The notes beneath the pieces were generated by a model. That model was not told where the DNA came from, made no database searches, and saw only the letters and a program-made list of their open reading frames with translations. The translations under genes and the position numbers were made by a program. From an uncultured Bacteroidota bacterium (lineage in GTDB: Bacteria; Bacteroidota; Bacteroidia; UKL13-3): DNA of 64,000 bases. Position 1 is the first letter of the stretch, and the number at the start of each line of letters is the position of its first letter. This document shows positions 45,948 to 54,547 of this stretch, piece by piece. The DNA lies in the NCBI GenBank assembly GCA_903850915.1, contig CAINMV010000014.1:124001-188000 (forward strand). The letters run 5' to 3'.

Positions 45948-48017
45948 TTATTGCAGCAAATCTTGCATTACATTTACCGCTTCTTCAAGGTAAACATCCT
46001 TTTGTAGCTGCTTCTTCCACGTTTCTGCTTTCGAGCGCTTCAAGGTGTCAGATTCCCATGAAGCCACATCATCGCTAAGAAATACAAAGTTAAGATGCGA
46101 CTTGTAATTCGTCACTTCATCATTTTTCTTGTTTTCAAGTTTATCTTGTTGTATATCGTCTTTAAACTTTTTAAGGTTTAAAGAGTAAACTTGATTGTCG
46201 CGTTCATTCTTAAGGCGCTTTGCATAGGATTCAATTAGAGTAAAAGCTTGATTGTTTTCGACTCTTTTTAAACTTAGCTCTTTTAATTTATGCATATCAG
46301 GAGCACTTTTCCAAGTAGTATAGTCTGCCTTGTTAATTTCATCGAAGGTTAACGGATAGTCCTCATCTTTTTCACCGATATTTAAGTATTCATATTGGTC
46401 AGGCAAAACGATATCTGGTATTACACCTTTCAATTGTGTTGTACTTCCATTAATACGATAGAACTTACTGGTTGTTACCTTTACGCTGCCCAACCCTTCT
46501 CCGTTCAGCATATTATCCAATTCAAAAACGCGTTGAACTGTACCTTTGCCAAATGTTGATGGAGAACCGATTATAACAGCTCTTTTGTAATCCTGCATTG
46601 CGGCAGCCATAATTTCAGAAGCCGATGCACTTAGTTCATTTACCATTATTATCAAGGCTCCATTATATCGAACTTCATTGTCATCGTCATTTAGCTGTCC
46701 AGCTTTGTTGTTTCTGTCTTTTACTTGTACCATTGGGCCCTCTTTTACAAAAAAACCAGCCATGTCTACCACATCTGCTAAAGACCCACCGCCATTGTTT
46801 CTGAGGTCTAAAATTATACCTCGTGCATTATCTTTTTGAAGTTTATTAATTTCATCTAAAACATCTGTAGCGCAACGACGTCCGGTGCGGCCACTGAAGT
46901 CAGCATAAAACTCGGGCAAGTAAATATAACCAATATTGTTCGCGCCTTCTTTAATGAGGATTGATTTTGCAAAGGTCTCTTCAGTTAGAACTACATCGCG
47001 AACGATCGAAATAACCACCGTATTTCCATCTGGTTTTTTAACTGTTAATCGTACTTCGGTTCCTTTTTTACCACGAATCATTTTTACGACATCATTTAAA
47101 GGCATGTCTTGAACGCTTACCGGCTCTGCACTGCCTTGTGCTACTTTGGTAATAATATCATCCACTTTCAGTTGTCCTTGGCGCCATGAAGCGCTACCTG
47201 TGATAATAGCCGTTATTTTAACATAGCCATCTTTTTCCTGAAGTTGGGCGCCAATGCCTTCAAAACTACCACTCATTTGATCATTGAATTCTTGCTTTTT
47301 GGGTGGCGTGAAATAGTCACTATGAGGGTCACAAACACTTGTTATACAATTGAGATAGATACTAAAACGTTCATCTTCGTCGAGTTTACGAAGTCGTTTA
47401 AAGTAATCGACATTTGCTTTTTTAGTTTTCTCCATTGCATCCGATTTTAACTCTTCATCGGTGCGCATTTTATAGGTGGTATCTTTTTTCTCAGTTGCAG
47501 TGGCTTTTTCATCAAGTAAGTCGCTATATCTGGCTATAGTTTGATATTTAAGATAGAGTAGCCATTGTCTTTTTATTTCGCTTTCATCTTTTGCCCACTT
47601 CAACTTCTTTGGATCCAATTGGATGCTTTCATCACTAATGAAATCAAAGGGTTTTGTAAAAGCTTCGTTCATATATTGTTCAGATGCATCGATGCGTTGT
47701 CTGAATAAATCGATGGACTCGGTGTAGAAATCTGTGGTGCCGTTATTTAACTCATCATCGAGTGTAATTTCATGCCTACGCAACGCATCGATATCGCTTT
47801 GAAGAAAGAATTTTTTATTTAAATCTAGACGTTCTAGGTACATATTAAACACCTTCTTTGAGAAGTTATCGTCGAACTTTAAATCAACGAAATGCTGTTT
47901 CTTTAGCATTTGAACCATTGATTTTAAAGCCGCTGACTGCTTGTCTGATGTTTTGCGAAATGCAAAGAAAGACAACGCTGCGACTAGCACAACCACCAAG
48001 GATATTTTAATTTTCAT
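45948..48017 (-). CDS. prc: Carboxy-terminal processing protease, Prc/Tsp type (S41)
   Basis: A 689-aa periplasmic serine protease that trims or degrades proteins from the C-terminus. An N-terminal signal or anchor (about 1-18) is followed by a Tsp N-terminal domain, a PDZ domain (about 240-325, with SFEGIGAQLQEKDGYVKI), and the S41 core with the nucleophile in ELSASASEIMA and the Lys in STFGKGTVQ. A C-terminal DUF3340-like tail ends the protein. ATG at 48,017 is preferred to a TTG 12 nt upstream. It resembles E. coli Prc more than the short CtpA type at the right end of the window. Confidence 0.93.
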   Translation of the reverse strand: MKIKISLVVVLVAALSFFAFRKTSDKQSAALKSMVQMLKKQHFVDLKFDDNFSKKVFNMYLERLDLNKKFFLQSDIDALRRHEITLDDELNNGTTDFYTESIDLFRQRIDASEQYMNEAFTKPFDFISDESIQLDPKKLKWAKDESEIKRQWLLYLKYQTIARYSDLLDEKATATEKKDTTYKMRTDEELKSDAMEKTKKANVDYFKRLRKLDEDERFSIYLNCITSVCDPHSDYFTPPKKQEFNDQMSGSFEGIGAQLQEKDGYVKITAIITGSASWRQGQLKVDDIITKVAQGSAEPVSVQDMPLNDVVKMIRGKKGTEVRLTVKKPDGNTVVISIVRDVVLTEETFAKSILIKEGANNIGYIYLPEFYADFSGRTGRRCATDVLDEINKLQKDNARGIILDLRNNGGGSLADVVDMAGFFVKEGPMVQVKDRNNKAGQLNDDDNEVRYNGALIIMVNELSASASEIMAAAMQDYKRAVIIGSPSTFGKGTVQRVFELDNMLNGEGLGSVKVTTSKFYRINGSTTQLKGVIPDIVLPDQYEYLNIGEKDEDYPLTFDEINKADYTTWKSAPDMHKLKELSLKRVENNQAFTLIESYAKRLKNERDNQVYSLNLKKFKDDIQQDKLENKKNDEVTNYKSHLNFVFLSDDVASWESDTLKRSKAETWKKQLQKDVYLEEAVNVMQDLLQ

Positions 48018-48183
48018 ACTTAATGACAAATTTAATATAGTTTAAAACGATTTAATGATTAGATGTAATTTTAACTATACAATATTCGAACTATTTTACG
48101 AATTTAATCCGATAACAAGTGTTAAAATTAAATTTGACTTTACTTTGCTAAAGAATTTGGACAATATAGCCTCATTTACAAAT

Positions 48184-48214
48184 AAAAAAAGAGAATCTGG
48201 TTGATTCTCTTTTT
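48184..48214 (-). terminator. Terminator after tRNA-Cys
   Basis: On the minus strand GAGAATC-AACCA-GATTCTC, extended by A5/T7, directly follows the tRNA 3' end. Confidence 0.85.
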
Positions 48215-48215
48215 G

Positions 48216-48286
48216 AGGTCCCGAGCGGGGTCGAACCGCTGTAGCAGCTTTTGCAGAGCTGAGCCTAACCACTCGGCCACAGGACC
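48216..48286 (-). tRNA. tRNA-Cys (anticodon GCA)
   Basis: A 71-nt cloverleaf: acceptor GGTCCTG pairs with CGGGACC (one G-U), anticodon stem CAGCT/AGCTG has loop CTGCAAA with anticodon GCA, and the T arm is AGCGG-TTCGACC-CCGCT. The discriminator is U, the known identity base for tRNA-Cys. CCA is not encoded. Confidence 0.97.
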
Positions 48287-48298
48287 TTGATACGGATG

Positions 48299-48329
48299 CA
48301 AAAATATAAATTTATTTTGCATCACACAA
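48299..48329 (-). promoter_or_regulatory. Sigma-A promoter of tRNA-Cys
   Basis: On the minus strand TTG, 20 nt, then TATTTTTG (-7 at 48,299-48,306), an exact fit to the Bacteroidota consensus, 12 nt before the mature tRNA 5' end. Confidence 0.75.
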
Positions 48330-48491
48330 TGTATTTTTCAAAAAAAATAGTGTGTTCGGTTTTAATTGCGCGTCACCTAAATTGGATAACAAGATTGAAA
48401 GTAGCAAGGTGATTTTTGTGAAGCTTAAAACTTGATTTCAACGGCGGTAGGTCTAGATTATTGAATTATGGACCTTCATTATGCTTTTTTG

Positions 48492-48499
48492 TATGTTTG
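48492..48499 (+). promoter_or_regulatory. Candidate -7 element inside the upstream extension of the sulfatase gene
   Basis: TATGTTTG matches TAnnTTTG. It lies downstream of an in-frame ATG at 48,481 and 5 nt upstream of the ATG at 48,505. If real, the mRNA would be nearly leaderless and the longer start is wrong. Confidence 0.4.
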
Positions 48500-48504
48500 C
48501 ATTT

Positions 48505-50379
48505 ATGGTAATTAAGAAATGGTGGTTTATACTACGTTACTTTCTCTTTTGGATGTTGCTCTTTGCTGCATACCGTTTGCTATTTATTATTCTTAATTAT
48601 GATAAATTTAGTAACGAGAGTTTTTTTTCCATTATTAGCAGTTTTTATTGGTCTCTTTGGCTGGATGCCTCTGCAGCATGTTATATACTAGCCTTACCCG
48701 TCGTGTTTCTTAGCTTAGGGTATCTTTTTCAAAATTCGAAATTCCTTAAAGCAATCAATGTTTTTAGCATAATAATGATATATGTGTATGGCTTTATTGC
48801 CATAGGTGAAGACGGCATTTATCGGGAATGGGGCACTAAACTTAATTTCCAAGCACTTTCTCATTTTGTACACTTTAATGAAGTAATCCGTACGATTTCA
48901 ACACCATTAATCATCGCTTTTTTTGGAGGGTGCCTGCTGTTTGGAAGTTTATTTACCTGGCTTTATTGGAAAATAATCAGACTTGAAGATCTTTACACGG
49001 AATTAAAATATCCTCTCGTTCGTTATCTTTTAGGCTTGTTAATACTTGTAGTTAATTCATTTGCCGTTTTTACTGGCATTCGTGGTGGCTGGGCACCAAT
49101 ACCTATCACTCAAAGCGTAAGTTACTACAGCCATAATCCTGTTCTCAATGACGCTTCTGTTAATGCTGCTTGGAATTTAGTTTCAAATTTCGCTGAAAAC
49201 TTCTTTAATTTTGATAAAAATCCATTTAACGCAATGCCGTTAGAACAAGCAGATCGTATTGTACGGGAAATGTATACAACCCAGGAAGATGATACTCCCG
49301 AGATATTATCGACAACGACACCGAATATTTGTTTTATTATCTTAGAAAGCTGGAGCGCAAATGTGGTTGGTAGTTGCGGTGGAATCAAAGACATCACGCC
49401 TTTCTTCGATTCTTTGACTACAAAAGGTGTATTGTTCGACAATATGATTACCTCGGCCTTGTCATCTGAGCAAGGAATAACGGCAGTGCTGAGTGGTCGG
49501 CCGCATACATATCGACTTTTTTACACCCATCAAGCCAATAAAACCAAAAACATGGGCTGTATAAGTAAGTCGTTCCACGAAAAAGGATATTCTACTGGGT
49601 TTTATTTTGGAGGTCAACTCAGTTATGGCAACTTAAAAGGGTATTTATACAATCAGGCGTTTGATGTAATAAAGGAAGAAAAGGATTTTGATGGGGGATT
49701 ATCTCGAGCGCGACTCGGCATTCATGATGGCATTATGTTGCAACAATATGCTCAGGCTTTAAATATTGTCCAGCAGCCATTTATGTATAGCTTATTTACG
49801 CTCAGTTCTCATATGCCATATGACATTCCGGTACCCCATGAATTTGATCATTTAGGAGCTGAAGGCTCTTATGCAAGTAGTGTTCACTATACCGATGCTT
49901 CATTGCGTGAATTTTTTAAAACAGCGAGTAAGATGCCTTGGTATAAAAACACTCTTTTTATTATGGTTGCTGATCATTCCCATAACACGCCTAATTTCAG
50001 CTACATGCAGTCGGCAGAATTCAACCATATTCCATGCCTTCTTTTTGGTGACGTTATAAAACAACAATATAAAGGGTTAGTAATCAAGCGCAAAGTGATG
50101 CAAGCCGATATCGCTGCCACCATTGTTCATCAATGTAAACTCAATACGTCTGGTTTCCCTTGGAGTCGAAATATCTTGAATTCATATACGCCTGAATGGG
50201 CGTTTTATCCGCTTCAGCAAGGCGGAGGCTATGCAGATGGGAAAAACTGGGTGGCCTTCGATACCTTTAAAAACAGCTATTTTTTAAGTAATACCTCGGA
50301 TTCTACAGAAATAAAAAAGTTACGTGCCCGCGGTGAAGCATTACAACAAGTTCTTTTCGACGAATTTTTAAAATTTTAA
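48505..50379 (+). CDS. LTA-synthase-like membrane sulfatase/phosphotransferase
   Basis: A 624-aa protein with about five N-terminal membrane segments (about 8-190) and a periplasmic alkaline-phosphatase/sulfatase domain (about 270-550). The motifs are FIILESWSAN (metal Glu, about 279), a nucleophile segment SSEQGITAVLSG, LSSHMPYD (about 434) and VADHSH (about 489). Relatives transfer phosphoglycerol or phosphoethanolamine to glycans. The nucleophile position, usually Thr, appears to be Ser here. The start at 48,505 is preferred to the ATG at 48,481. It precedes the FKBP array by 48 nt; a functional link is unproven. Confidence 0.85.
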   Translation: MVIKKWWFILRYFLFWMLLFAAYRLLFIILNYDKFSNESFFSIISSFYWSLWLDASAACYILALPVVFLSLGYLFQNSKFLKAINVFSIIMIYVYGFIAIGEDGIYREWGTKLNFQALSHFVHFNEVIRTISTPLIIAFFGGCLLFGSLFTWLYWKIIRLEDLYTELKYPLVRYLLGLLILVVNSFAVFTGIRGGWAPIPITQSVSYYSHNPVLNDASVNAAWNLVSNFAENFFNFDKNPFNAMPLEQADRIVREMYTTQEDDTPEILSTTTPNICFIILESWSANVVGSCGGIKDITPFFDSLTTKGVLFDNMITSALSSEQGITAVLSGRPHTYRLFYTHQANKTKNMGCISKSFHEKGYSTGFYFGGQLSYGNLKGYLYNQAFDVIKEEKDFDGGLSRARLGIHDGIMLQQYAQALNIVQQPFMYSLFTLSSHMPYDIPVPHEFDHLGAEGSYASSVHYTDASLREFFKTASKMPWYKNTLFIMVADHSHNTPNFSYMQSAEFNHIPCLLFGDVIKQQYKGLVIKRKVMQADIAATIVHQCKLNTSGFPWSRNILNSYTPEWAFYPLQQGGGYADGKNWVAFDTFKNSYFLSNTSDSTEIKKLRARGEALQQVLFDEFLKF

Positions 50380-50383
50380 TCAC

Positions 50384-50391
50384 TAATTTCG
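50384..50391 (+). promoter_or_regulatory. Candidate -7 element of the FKBP array
   Basis: TAATTTCG, one base from TAnnTTTG, lies 36 nt before the first FKBP gene, just after the sulfatase stop. Confidence 0.3.
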
Positions 50392-50427
50392 CCACCCAAT
50401 AATCTATTAATTTCATTAACATCTATT

Positions 50428-51294
50428 ATGACCAAGTTTCTTATCTCTCTTGCAACCTTAGCCATCTTTATGGTATCATGTAACAATATGCAGAAAACCG
50501 CAGGTGGCCTCGAATACAAAATTTTCCATACCAATGGTGGAAGCAAAATTTCTGTAGGCGACTATGTTTTCTTCAAAGTAATAGGTAAAGCTGGCGATTC
50601 TGTATTATTTAACACCTATAAAAACGAACAAACACCATATATGGTTATGCCTGTTCAAGAGAACTTTAAAAAAGGAAATTTTGAAGAAGGGCTAACTTTA
50701 TTAGGAAGTGGTGATAGTGCATTATTTAAAATTAATGCCGATTCATTTTATTCTGTAATTGTTCATGCTGCAACGCCAAAATTTATTAAGAAAGGACAAG
50801 CCATTGAATTTTACATTAAGATAGATAGCTTTGTTACTAGAAAAGCATTGGAAGAACGCAAGGCACAAAGTGATTTGGCCATGGCAGAAACACAAAAGAA
50901 TGAAACTACAGCTATTGAAGCCTATGCCGCTTCGTCTGGATTGAAATATACTAAAACAGAAAGTGGGTTATATTATTCCATAACAAAAGCAACTAACGGT
51001 CCAAAGGCTTCAAAAGGAGAACAAGTTGAAACAAATTACACTGGTAAATTATTGAATGGAAAAGTGTTTGATACGAATGCTAAAACAGGAAAGCCCTTTG
51101 CCTTTGTATTGGGGGCGCAACAAGTGATAATGGGCTGGGACGAGATTTTTTCAATATTACATGAAGGAGAGAAAGCAACCATTATTTTGCCTTCTAGTTT
51201 AGCTTATGGTGCACAAGGTGCTGGTGCGGATATTGAGCCATATGCATCGTTGGTATTTGATGTGGAATTATTAAAAGTAAATAAATCAAAATAG
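50428..51294 (+). CDS. FKBP-type peptidyl-prolyl isomerase, lipoprotein (FKBP array gene 1)
   Basis: A 288-aa predicted lipoprotein (lipobox MVSC, Cys18). An N-terminal FKBP-like unit at about 28-140 is degenerate: it lacks the FD pair and has Phe where FKBPs have the pocket Trp. After a charged helix comes a full FKBP domain at about 175-287 with YTGKLLNGKVFD, FVLGAQQVIMGWDE and ILPSSLAYG, keeping the usual active-site residues (Tyr, Phe, Asp, Trp, Tyr). It probably helps protein folding in the periplasm. It is followed by three more FKBP genes with gaps of 11, 4 and 50 nt. Confidence 0.92.
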   Translation: MTKFLISLATLAIFMVSCNNMQKTAGGLEYKIFHTNGGSKISVGDYVFFKVIGKAGDSVLFNTYKNEQTPYMVMPVQENFKKGNFEEGLTLLGSGDSALFKINADSFYSVIVHAATPKFIKKGQAIEFYIKIDSFVTRKALEERKAQSDLAMAETQKNETTAIEAYAASSGLKYTKTESGLYYSITKATNGPKASKGEQVETNYTGKLLNGKVFDTNAKTGKPFAFVLGAQQVIMGWDEIFSILHEGEKATIILPSSLAYGAQGAGADIEPYASLVFDVELLKVNKSK

Positions 51295-51305
51295 TTTTTA
51301 TTAAT

Positions 51306-52646
51306 ATGATTCATTTTAAAGCAATCCTTGTTACTCCGCTATTATTATGCTGTGCCATTTTACAAGCACAGGATTCAAAAATAAAATTTAGTAAGTCACC
51401 TAGTGGATTAGAATACAAATTGTTCACAGCAGGAAAAGGGCCAAAAGTTGCTGGGGGTGATTTAGTTTATTTTAAATTCAAAGGAGTGGTAAGTGATTCC
51501 ACACTATATAATTCATATCGTAACACCCAAATGCCTTATATGAGTTTTGCGCTCAAGGAAAGTTTCCCTAAAGCAAACTTTGAGGAAGGCTTGAGTTTGA
51601 TGTGTAAAGGTGACAGTGCTTTGTTTTTGGTAAATGTAGATTCGTTTTTCAAAATTTACGCAGGTGCTCAATCACCATCTTTTGTCAAGCCTGGAGACAA
51701 GTTACATTTTTATGTTAAAGTGGATAGTTTTGTTACTAAAAATGAATTAGCAATGCGCAAATTAAAGGAAGAACAGGAAATGAAAGATAGAATCACAAAC
51801 GAAAGTACTATGATAGAAGAATTTGTAAAATCAACAGGGTTAAAGTTTAATCGCACGAATACGGGATTGTATTATGTTATAACCAAGGAATCGACTGGAG
51901 AAAAAGCAAGTCAAGGCGATAAAGTTGGCGCAATATACACTGGGAAGCTATTTAGTGGAAAGGTGTTCGATTCGAATAAGTCATCAGGTAATGCTTTTGA
52001 ATTCACCCTAGGAGCCCATCAGGTAATTGCTGGTTGGGATGAGATTTTTGGGATTCTAAAAGTGGGGGAGACTGCTACTATTGTGCTTCCGTCTTCATTG
52101 GCTTATGGTGCTCGAGGCGCAGGTGCCGACATTAAGCCATACACTCCGTTGGTTTTTGATGTAGAATTTATAAAATTAACCCCGGCAACAAGCGCAACAG
52201 AATCAGCCACCGTTGCTCCGCAATCCGAAACCGATATTCATTCAGAAGATGAGCTTGCGAAAATCAATAAATATATTATCGCTTCAGGTCTTAAGTTTAG
52301 TAAAACGCCTACTGGTTTATATTATCGAATTACACAATCTACGCAGGGAGCAAAAGCCAATGTTGGTGATGTAGTGGCTGCATTTTATACGGGTAAGTTA
52401 TTGGATGGGAAAGTGTTTGATTCGAATAAGTCTTCAGGCAATCCTTTTGAGTTTACCTTAGGCGCGCATCAGGTAATTGCTGGATGGGATGAAATTTTTG
52501 CGATGCTTAAGGTAGGAGAGGCAGCCACAATATTGCTTCCTTCTAATTTAGCCTATGGCGCAACTGGAGCCGGCGGTGTTATACCACCATATGCCCCTTT
52601 GATTTTTGATGTGGAATTTGTAAAGTATACACCAGGCCAACGTTAA
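51306..52646 (+). CDS. Three-domain FKBP-type peptidyl-prolyl isomerase (FKBP array gene 2)
   Basis: A 446-aa exported protein (signal peptide ending ILQAQ). It has three FKBP units: an N-terminal degenerate one (about 30-145, like that of gene 1), a complete one (about 180-290) and a second complete one (about 325-443). The last two are nearly identical in the core, with VFDSNKSSGN, FEFTLGAHQVIAGWDEIF and LAYGA in both, and the DNA repeats at a 450-bp offset. A low-complexity Ala/Thr/Ser linker joins them. This implies a fairly recent internal duplication. Confidence 0.93.
   Translation: MIHFKAILVTPLLLCCAILQAQDSKIKFSKSPSGLEYKLFTAGKGPKVAGGDLVYFKFKGVVSDSTLYNSYRNTQMPYMSFALKESFPKANFEEGLSLMCKGDSALFLVNVDSFFKIYAGAQSPSFVKPGDKLHFYVKVDSFVTKNELAMRKLKEEQEMKDRITNESTMIEEFVKSTGLKFNRTNTGLYYVITKESTGEKASQGDKVGAIYTGKLFSGKVFDSNKSSGNAFEFTLGAHQVIAGWDEIFGILKVGETATIVLPSSLAYGARGAGADIKPYTPLVFDVEFIKLTPATSATESATVAPQSETDIHSEDELAKINKYIIASGLKFSKTPTGLYYRITQSTQGAKANVGDVVAAFYTGKLLDGKVFDSNKSSGNPFEFTLGAHQVIAGWDEIFAMLKVGEAATILLPSNLAYGATGAGGVIPPYAPLIFDVEFVKYTPGQR
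51963..52620 (+). repeat. Internal duplication of an FKBP unit (period 450 bp)
   Basis: The segment from 51,963 (GTGTTCGATTCGAATAAGTC) recurs from 52,413 with only scattered, mostly third-position, differences over about 100 bp and weaker similarity to either side. The offset is exactly 450 bp, i.e. 150 codons, so the frame is kept. The duplicated core encodes the FKBP active-site region. Confidence 0.85.
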
Positions 52647-52650
52647 TCGT

Positions 52651-53502
52651 ATGTGTCAACTCAGTAAAGTTCTATTTTTCTTGCTGTTGATGCTCGGAAG
52701 TATTGCTCATGGGCAATATTTAACAGGGGACAATGGCGTGAAATATTTTTACTGGAGAGAAAACAAACAACCGTTGCATGCACGTGTAGGGGATTTAGTT
52801 TTTGTACATATGGTTGGTAAAACCGACAAAGATTCTGCTGTTATTAGTAGTTACTTTCAAGGAGATGCTTTTCAGATTTTCGTTCCTAAGCCCACTTATC
52901 ATGGATGTTTCTATGAGATGTTAACGATGATGGGAGAAAATGACAGCGCTGAGGTTTCTGTCATAGCCGACTCTTTATTTATTAAATCGCTCGGAAGTCC
53001 ATTGCCTTATTTTATTGCACCGGGTAGCAAGTTTCGCATTACGCTTAAAATGGTCTCGATTATAACACGTGAGGAATACGATAAGCGAATGACGGAAGAG
53101 GCTAAATACGCTGATCAAAATCAAAAGTTGGAGATTGAAAAGTATATTACCGAAAATCATTTACAAATGACAAAAACGGAATCTGGAATATATTACCAAT
53201 TCCCTTTGAAAGGATTTACACGTCGAGCTTTAATAGGAGATAGTGTGATTGTGCATTACTCAGGGTATTTTTTAAATGGAAAAGTTTTTGATAGTAGCGT
53301 GGAAAGAAATGAACCTTTTGCATTTAAATTAGGTACGGAAGCCATTATTAAAGGTTGGAACGAGGCATTACAACTGATGTCTATTCGCGATCGAATGTTG
53401 ATTATTTTGCCTTATCAATTGGCCTATGGTGAAAAAGGAGGATCGACAATCCCCCCATTTACGCCTTTGATTTTTGAAATTGAGTTGCTCGACATAAAAT
53501 AA
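52651..53502 (+). CDS. FKBP-type peptidyl-prolyl isomerase (FKBP array gene 3)
   Basis: A 283-aa exported protein with signal peptide ending IAHGQ (no lipobox). A strongly degenerate N-terminal FKBP-like unit (about 25-140) holds ARVGDLVFVHMVGK and GENDSAEVSVIADSLF. A helical linker and one complete FKBP domain (about 170-283) follow, with HYSGYFLNGKVFD, KLGTEAIIKGWNE and ILPYQLAYGEKG. It starts 4 nt after gene 2. The domain plan matches gene 1, so genes 1 and 3 are probably paralogues. Confidence 0.9.
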   Translation: MCQLSKVLFFLLLMLGSIAHGQYLTGDNGVKYFYWRENKQPLHARVGDLVFVHMVGKTDKDSAVISSYFQGDAFQIFVPKPTYHGCFYEMLTMMGENDSAEVSVIADSLFIKSLGSPLPYFIAPGSKFRITLKMVSIITREEYDKRMTEEAKYADQNQKLEIEKYITENHLQMTKTESGIYYQFPLKGFTRRALIGDSVIVHYSGYFLNGKVFDSSVERNEPFAFKLGTEAIIKGWNEALQLMSIRDRMLIILPYQLAYGEKGGSTIPPFTPLIFEIELLDIK

Positions 53503-53552
53503 CGTTGCCTTAAGTACGTTTGATATTACAGCAATAAATCCTATAAAGCGAT

Positions 53553-54404
53553 ATGCCCAAATTAATTGATTTAATGTTTATTGTAGCCTTTTTCTTTGCT
53601 TGCAACACTCCTCAAAAGGCTGTTTCTTCAAAGGTAGAAAAAGGCAGTAACGCTAGCGCATCAATAAATATTGTTAGTACAGGTCCGGATACGATTACTA
53701 CATTGAGCGGATTAAAATATCTCGTTTTTAGGCATAAAGGTGGTAGTGAAAAGCCGAATTATGCAGATAAGGTTTCTGTAAATTACAGGGGCAAGCTTTC
53801 GGATGGAACTATTTTTGATGATAGTTATAAACGTGGCGAGCCGTTCGAATTCCAATTAGGTATGCGCAAGGTAATTCGTGGTTGGGATGAAGGTATAGCA
53901 TTGCTTTCTGTTGGTGATTCAGCATTACTAATAATACCACCTTCACTTGGATATGGCGATATAGCAAGAGGCGGCATACCGGCCAATTCCACCTTGTATT
54001 TTGAAGTTGAACTTGTAAAGGTAAAGGAGCCGGTCTTTGTAAATGAGTATATATGGCAAAACAAACCACCTCATATCACATCTTCTGGTCTTAAATACTA
54101 TGTTGTGAAAGAAGGATCAGGAAATAAAGCCTATAAGGGTGGCATCGTGAAAATTCACTATACCGGTTATCTTGCTGATGGCAAAATGTTCGAAACAACA
54201 ATTCTTAACGAGACCCCTGTTGAATATCAAGTTGGGACAGGCCTTCCTGGGCTTGATGAAGGGTTGCTTTTGATGCATCAAGGTTCAAAATACCGATTTA
54301 TTGTTCCTCCAATACTCGGATATGGCAATGTAGAGGCAGGTGGTGGACTCATTCCAGCGAATTCAATTCTTACCTTTGACTGCGAGCTAGTAGAAGTTAA
54401 ATAA
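53553..54404 (+). CDS. Two-domain FKBP-type peptidyl-prolyl isomerase, lipoprotein (FKBP array gene 4)
   Basis: A 283-aa predicted lipoprotein (FFAC, Cys17). It has two FKBP domains, at about 50-160 and 175-283. The first is canonical (NYRGKLSDGTIFDD, MRKVIRGWDEG, IPPSLGYGD). In the second the pocket Trp is Leu (LPGLDEG) and the Asp is Glu (MFETT), so its isomerase activity may be reduced. The plan differs from genes 1-3, which have a degenerate first unit instead. It resembles the single-copy lipoprotein FKBPs (such as GldI) linked to gliding and T9SS only in general type. Confidence 0.9.
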   Translation: MPKLIDLMFIVAFFFACNTPQKAVSSKVEKGSNASASINIVSTGPDTITTLSGLKYLVFRHKGGSEKPNYADKVSVNYRGKLSDGTIFDDSYKRGEPFEFQLGMRKVIRGWDEGIALLSVGDSALLIIPPSLGYGDIARGGIPANSTLYFEVELVKVKEPVFVNEYIWQNKPPHITSSGLKYYVVKEGSGNKAYKGGIVKIHYTGYLADGKMFETTILNETPVEYQVGTGLPGLDEGLLLMHQGSKYRFIVPPILGYGNVEAGGGLIPANSILTFDCELVEVK

Positions 54405-54547
54405 TTTGAAAGGCAAAGGGAAAAATTTAGACTTATCAATAGCTAAGCCTTTTTAATTATTTGACTTTTGAGGGGGCAGAATGTCACATTTTACCCCTTT
54501 ATTTTAATAAATTTACAGCCCCTTTTTATAGTAAACAAACAGGAAAA

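Noticed and set aside
54461-54547. N-terminal extension of the aminotransferase
   Set aside because: Starts from TTG, unlike the family N-terminus; the ATG at 54,548 gives the standard start.
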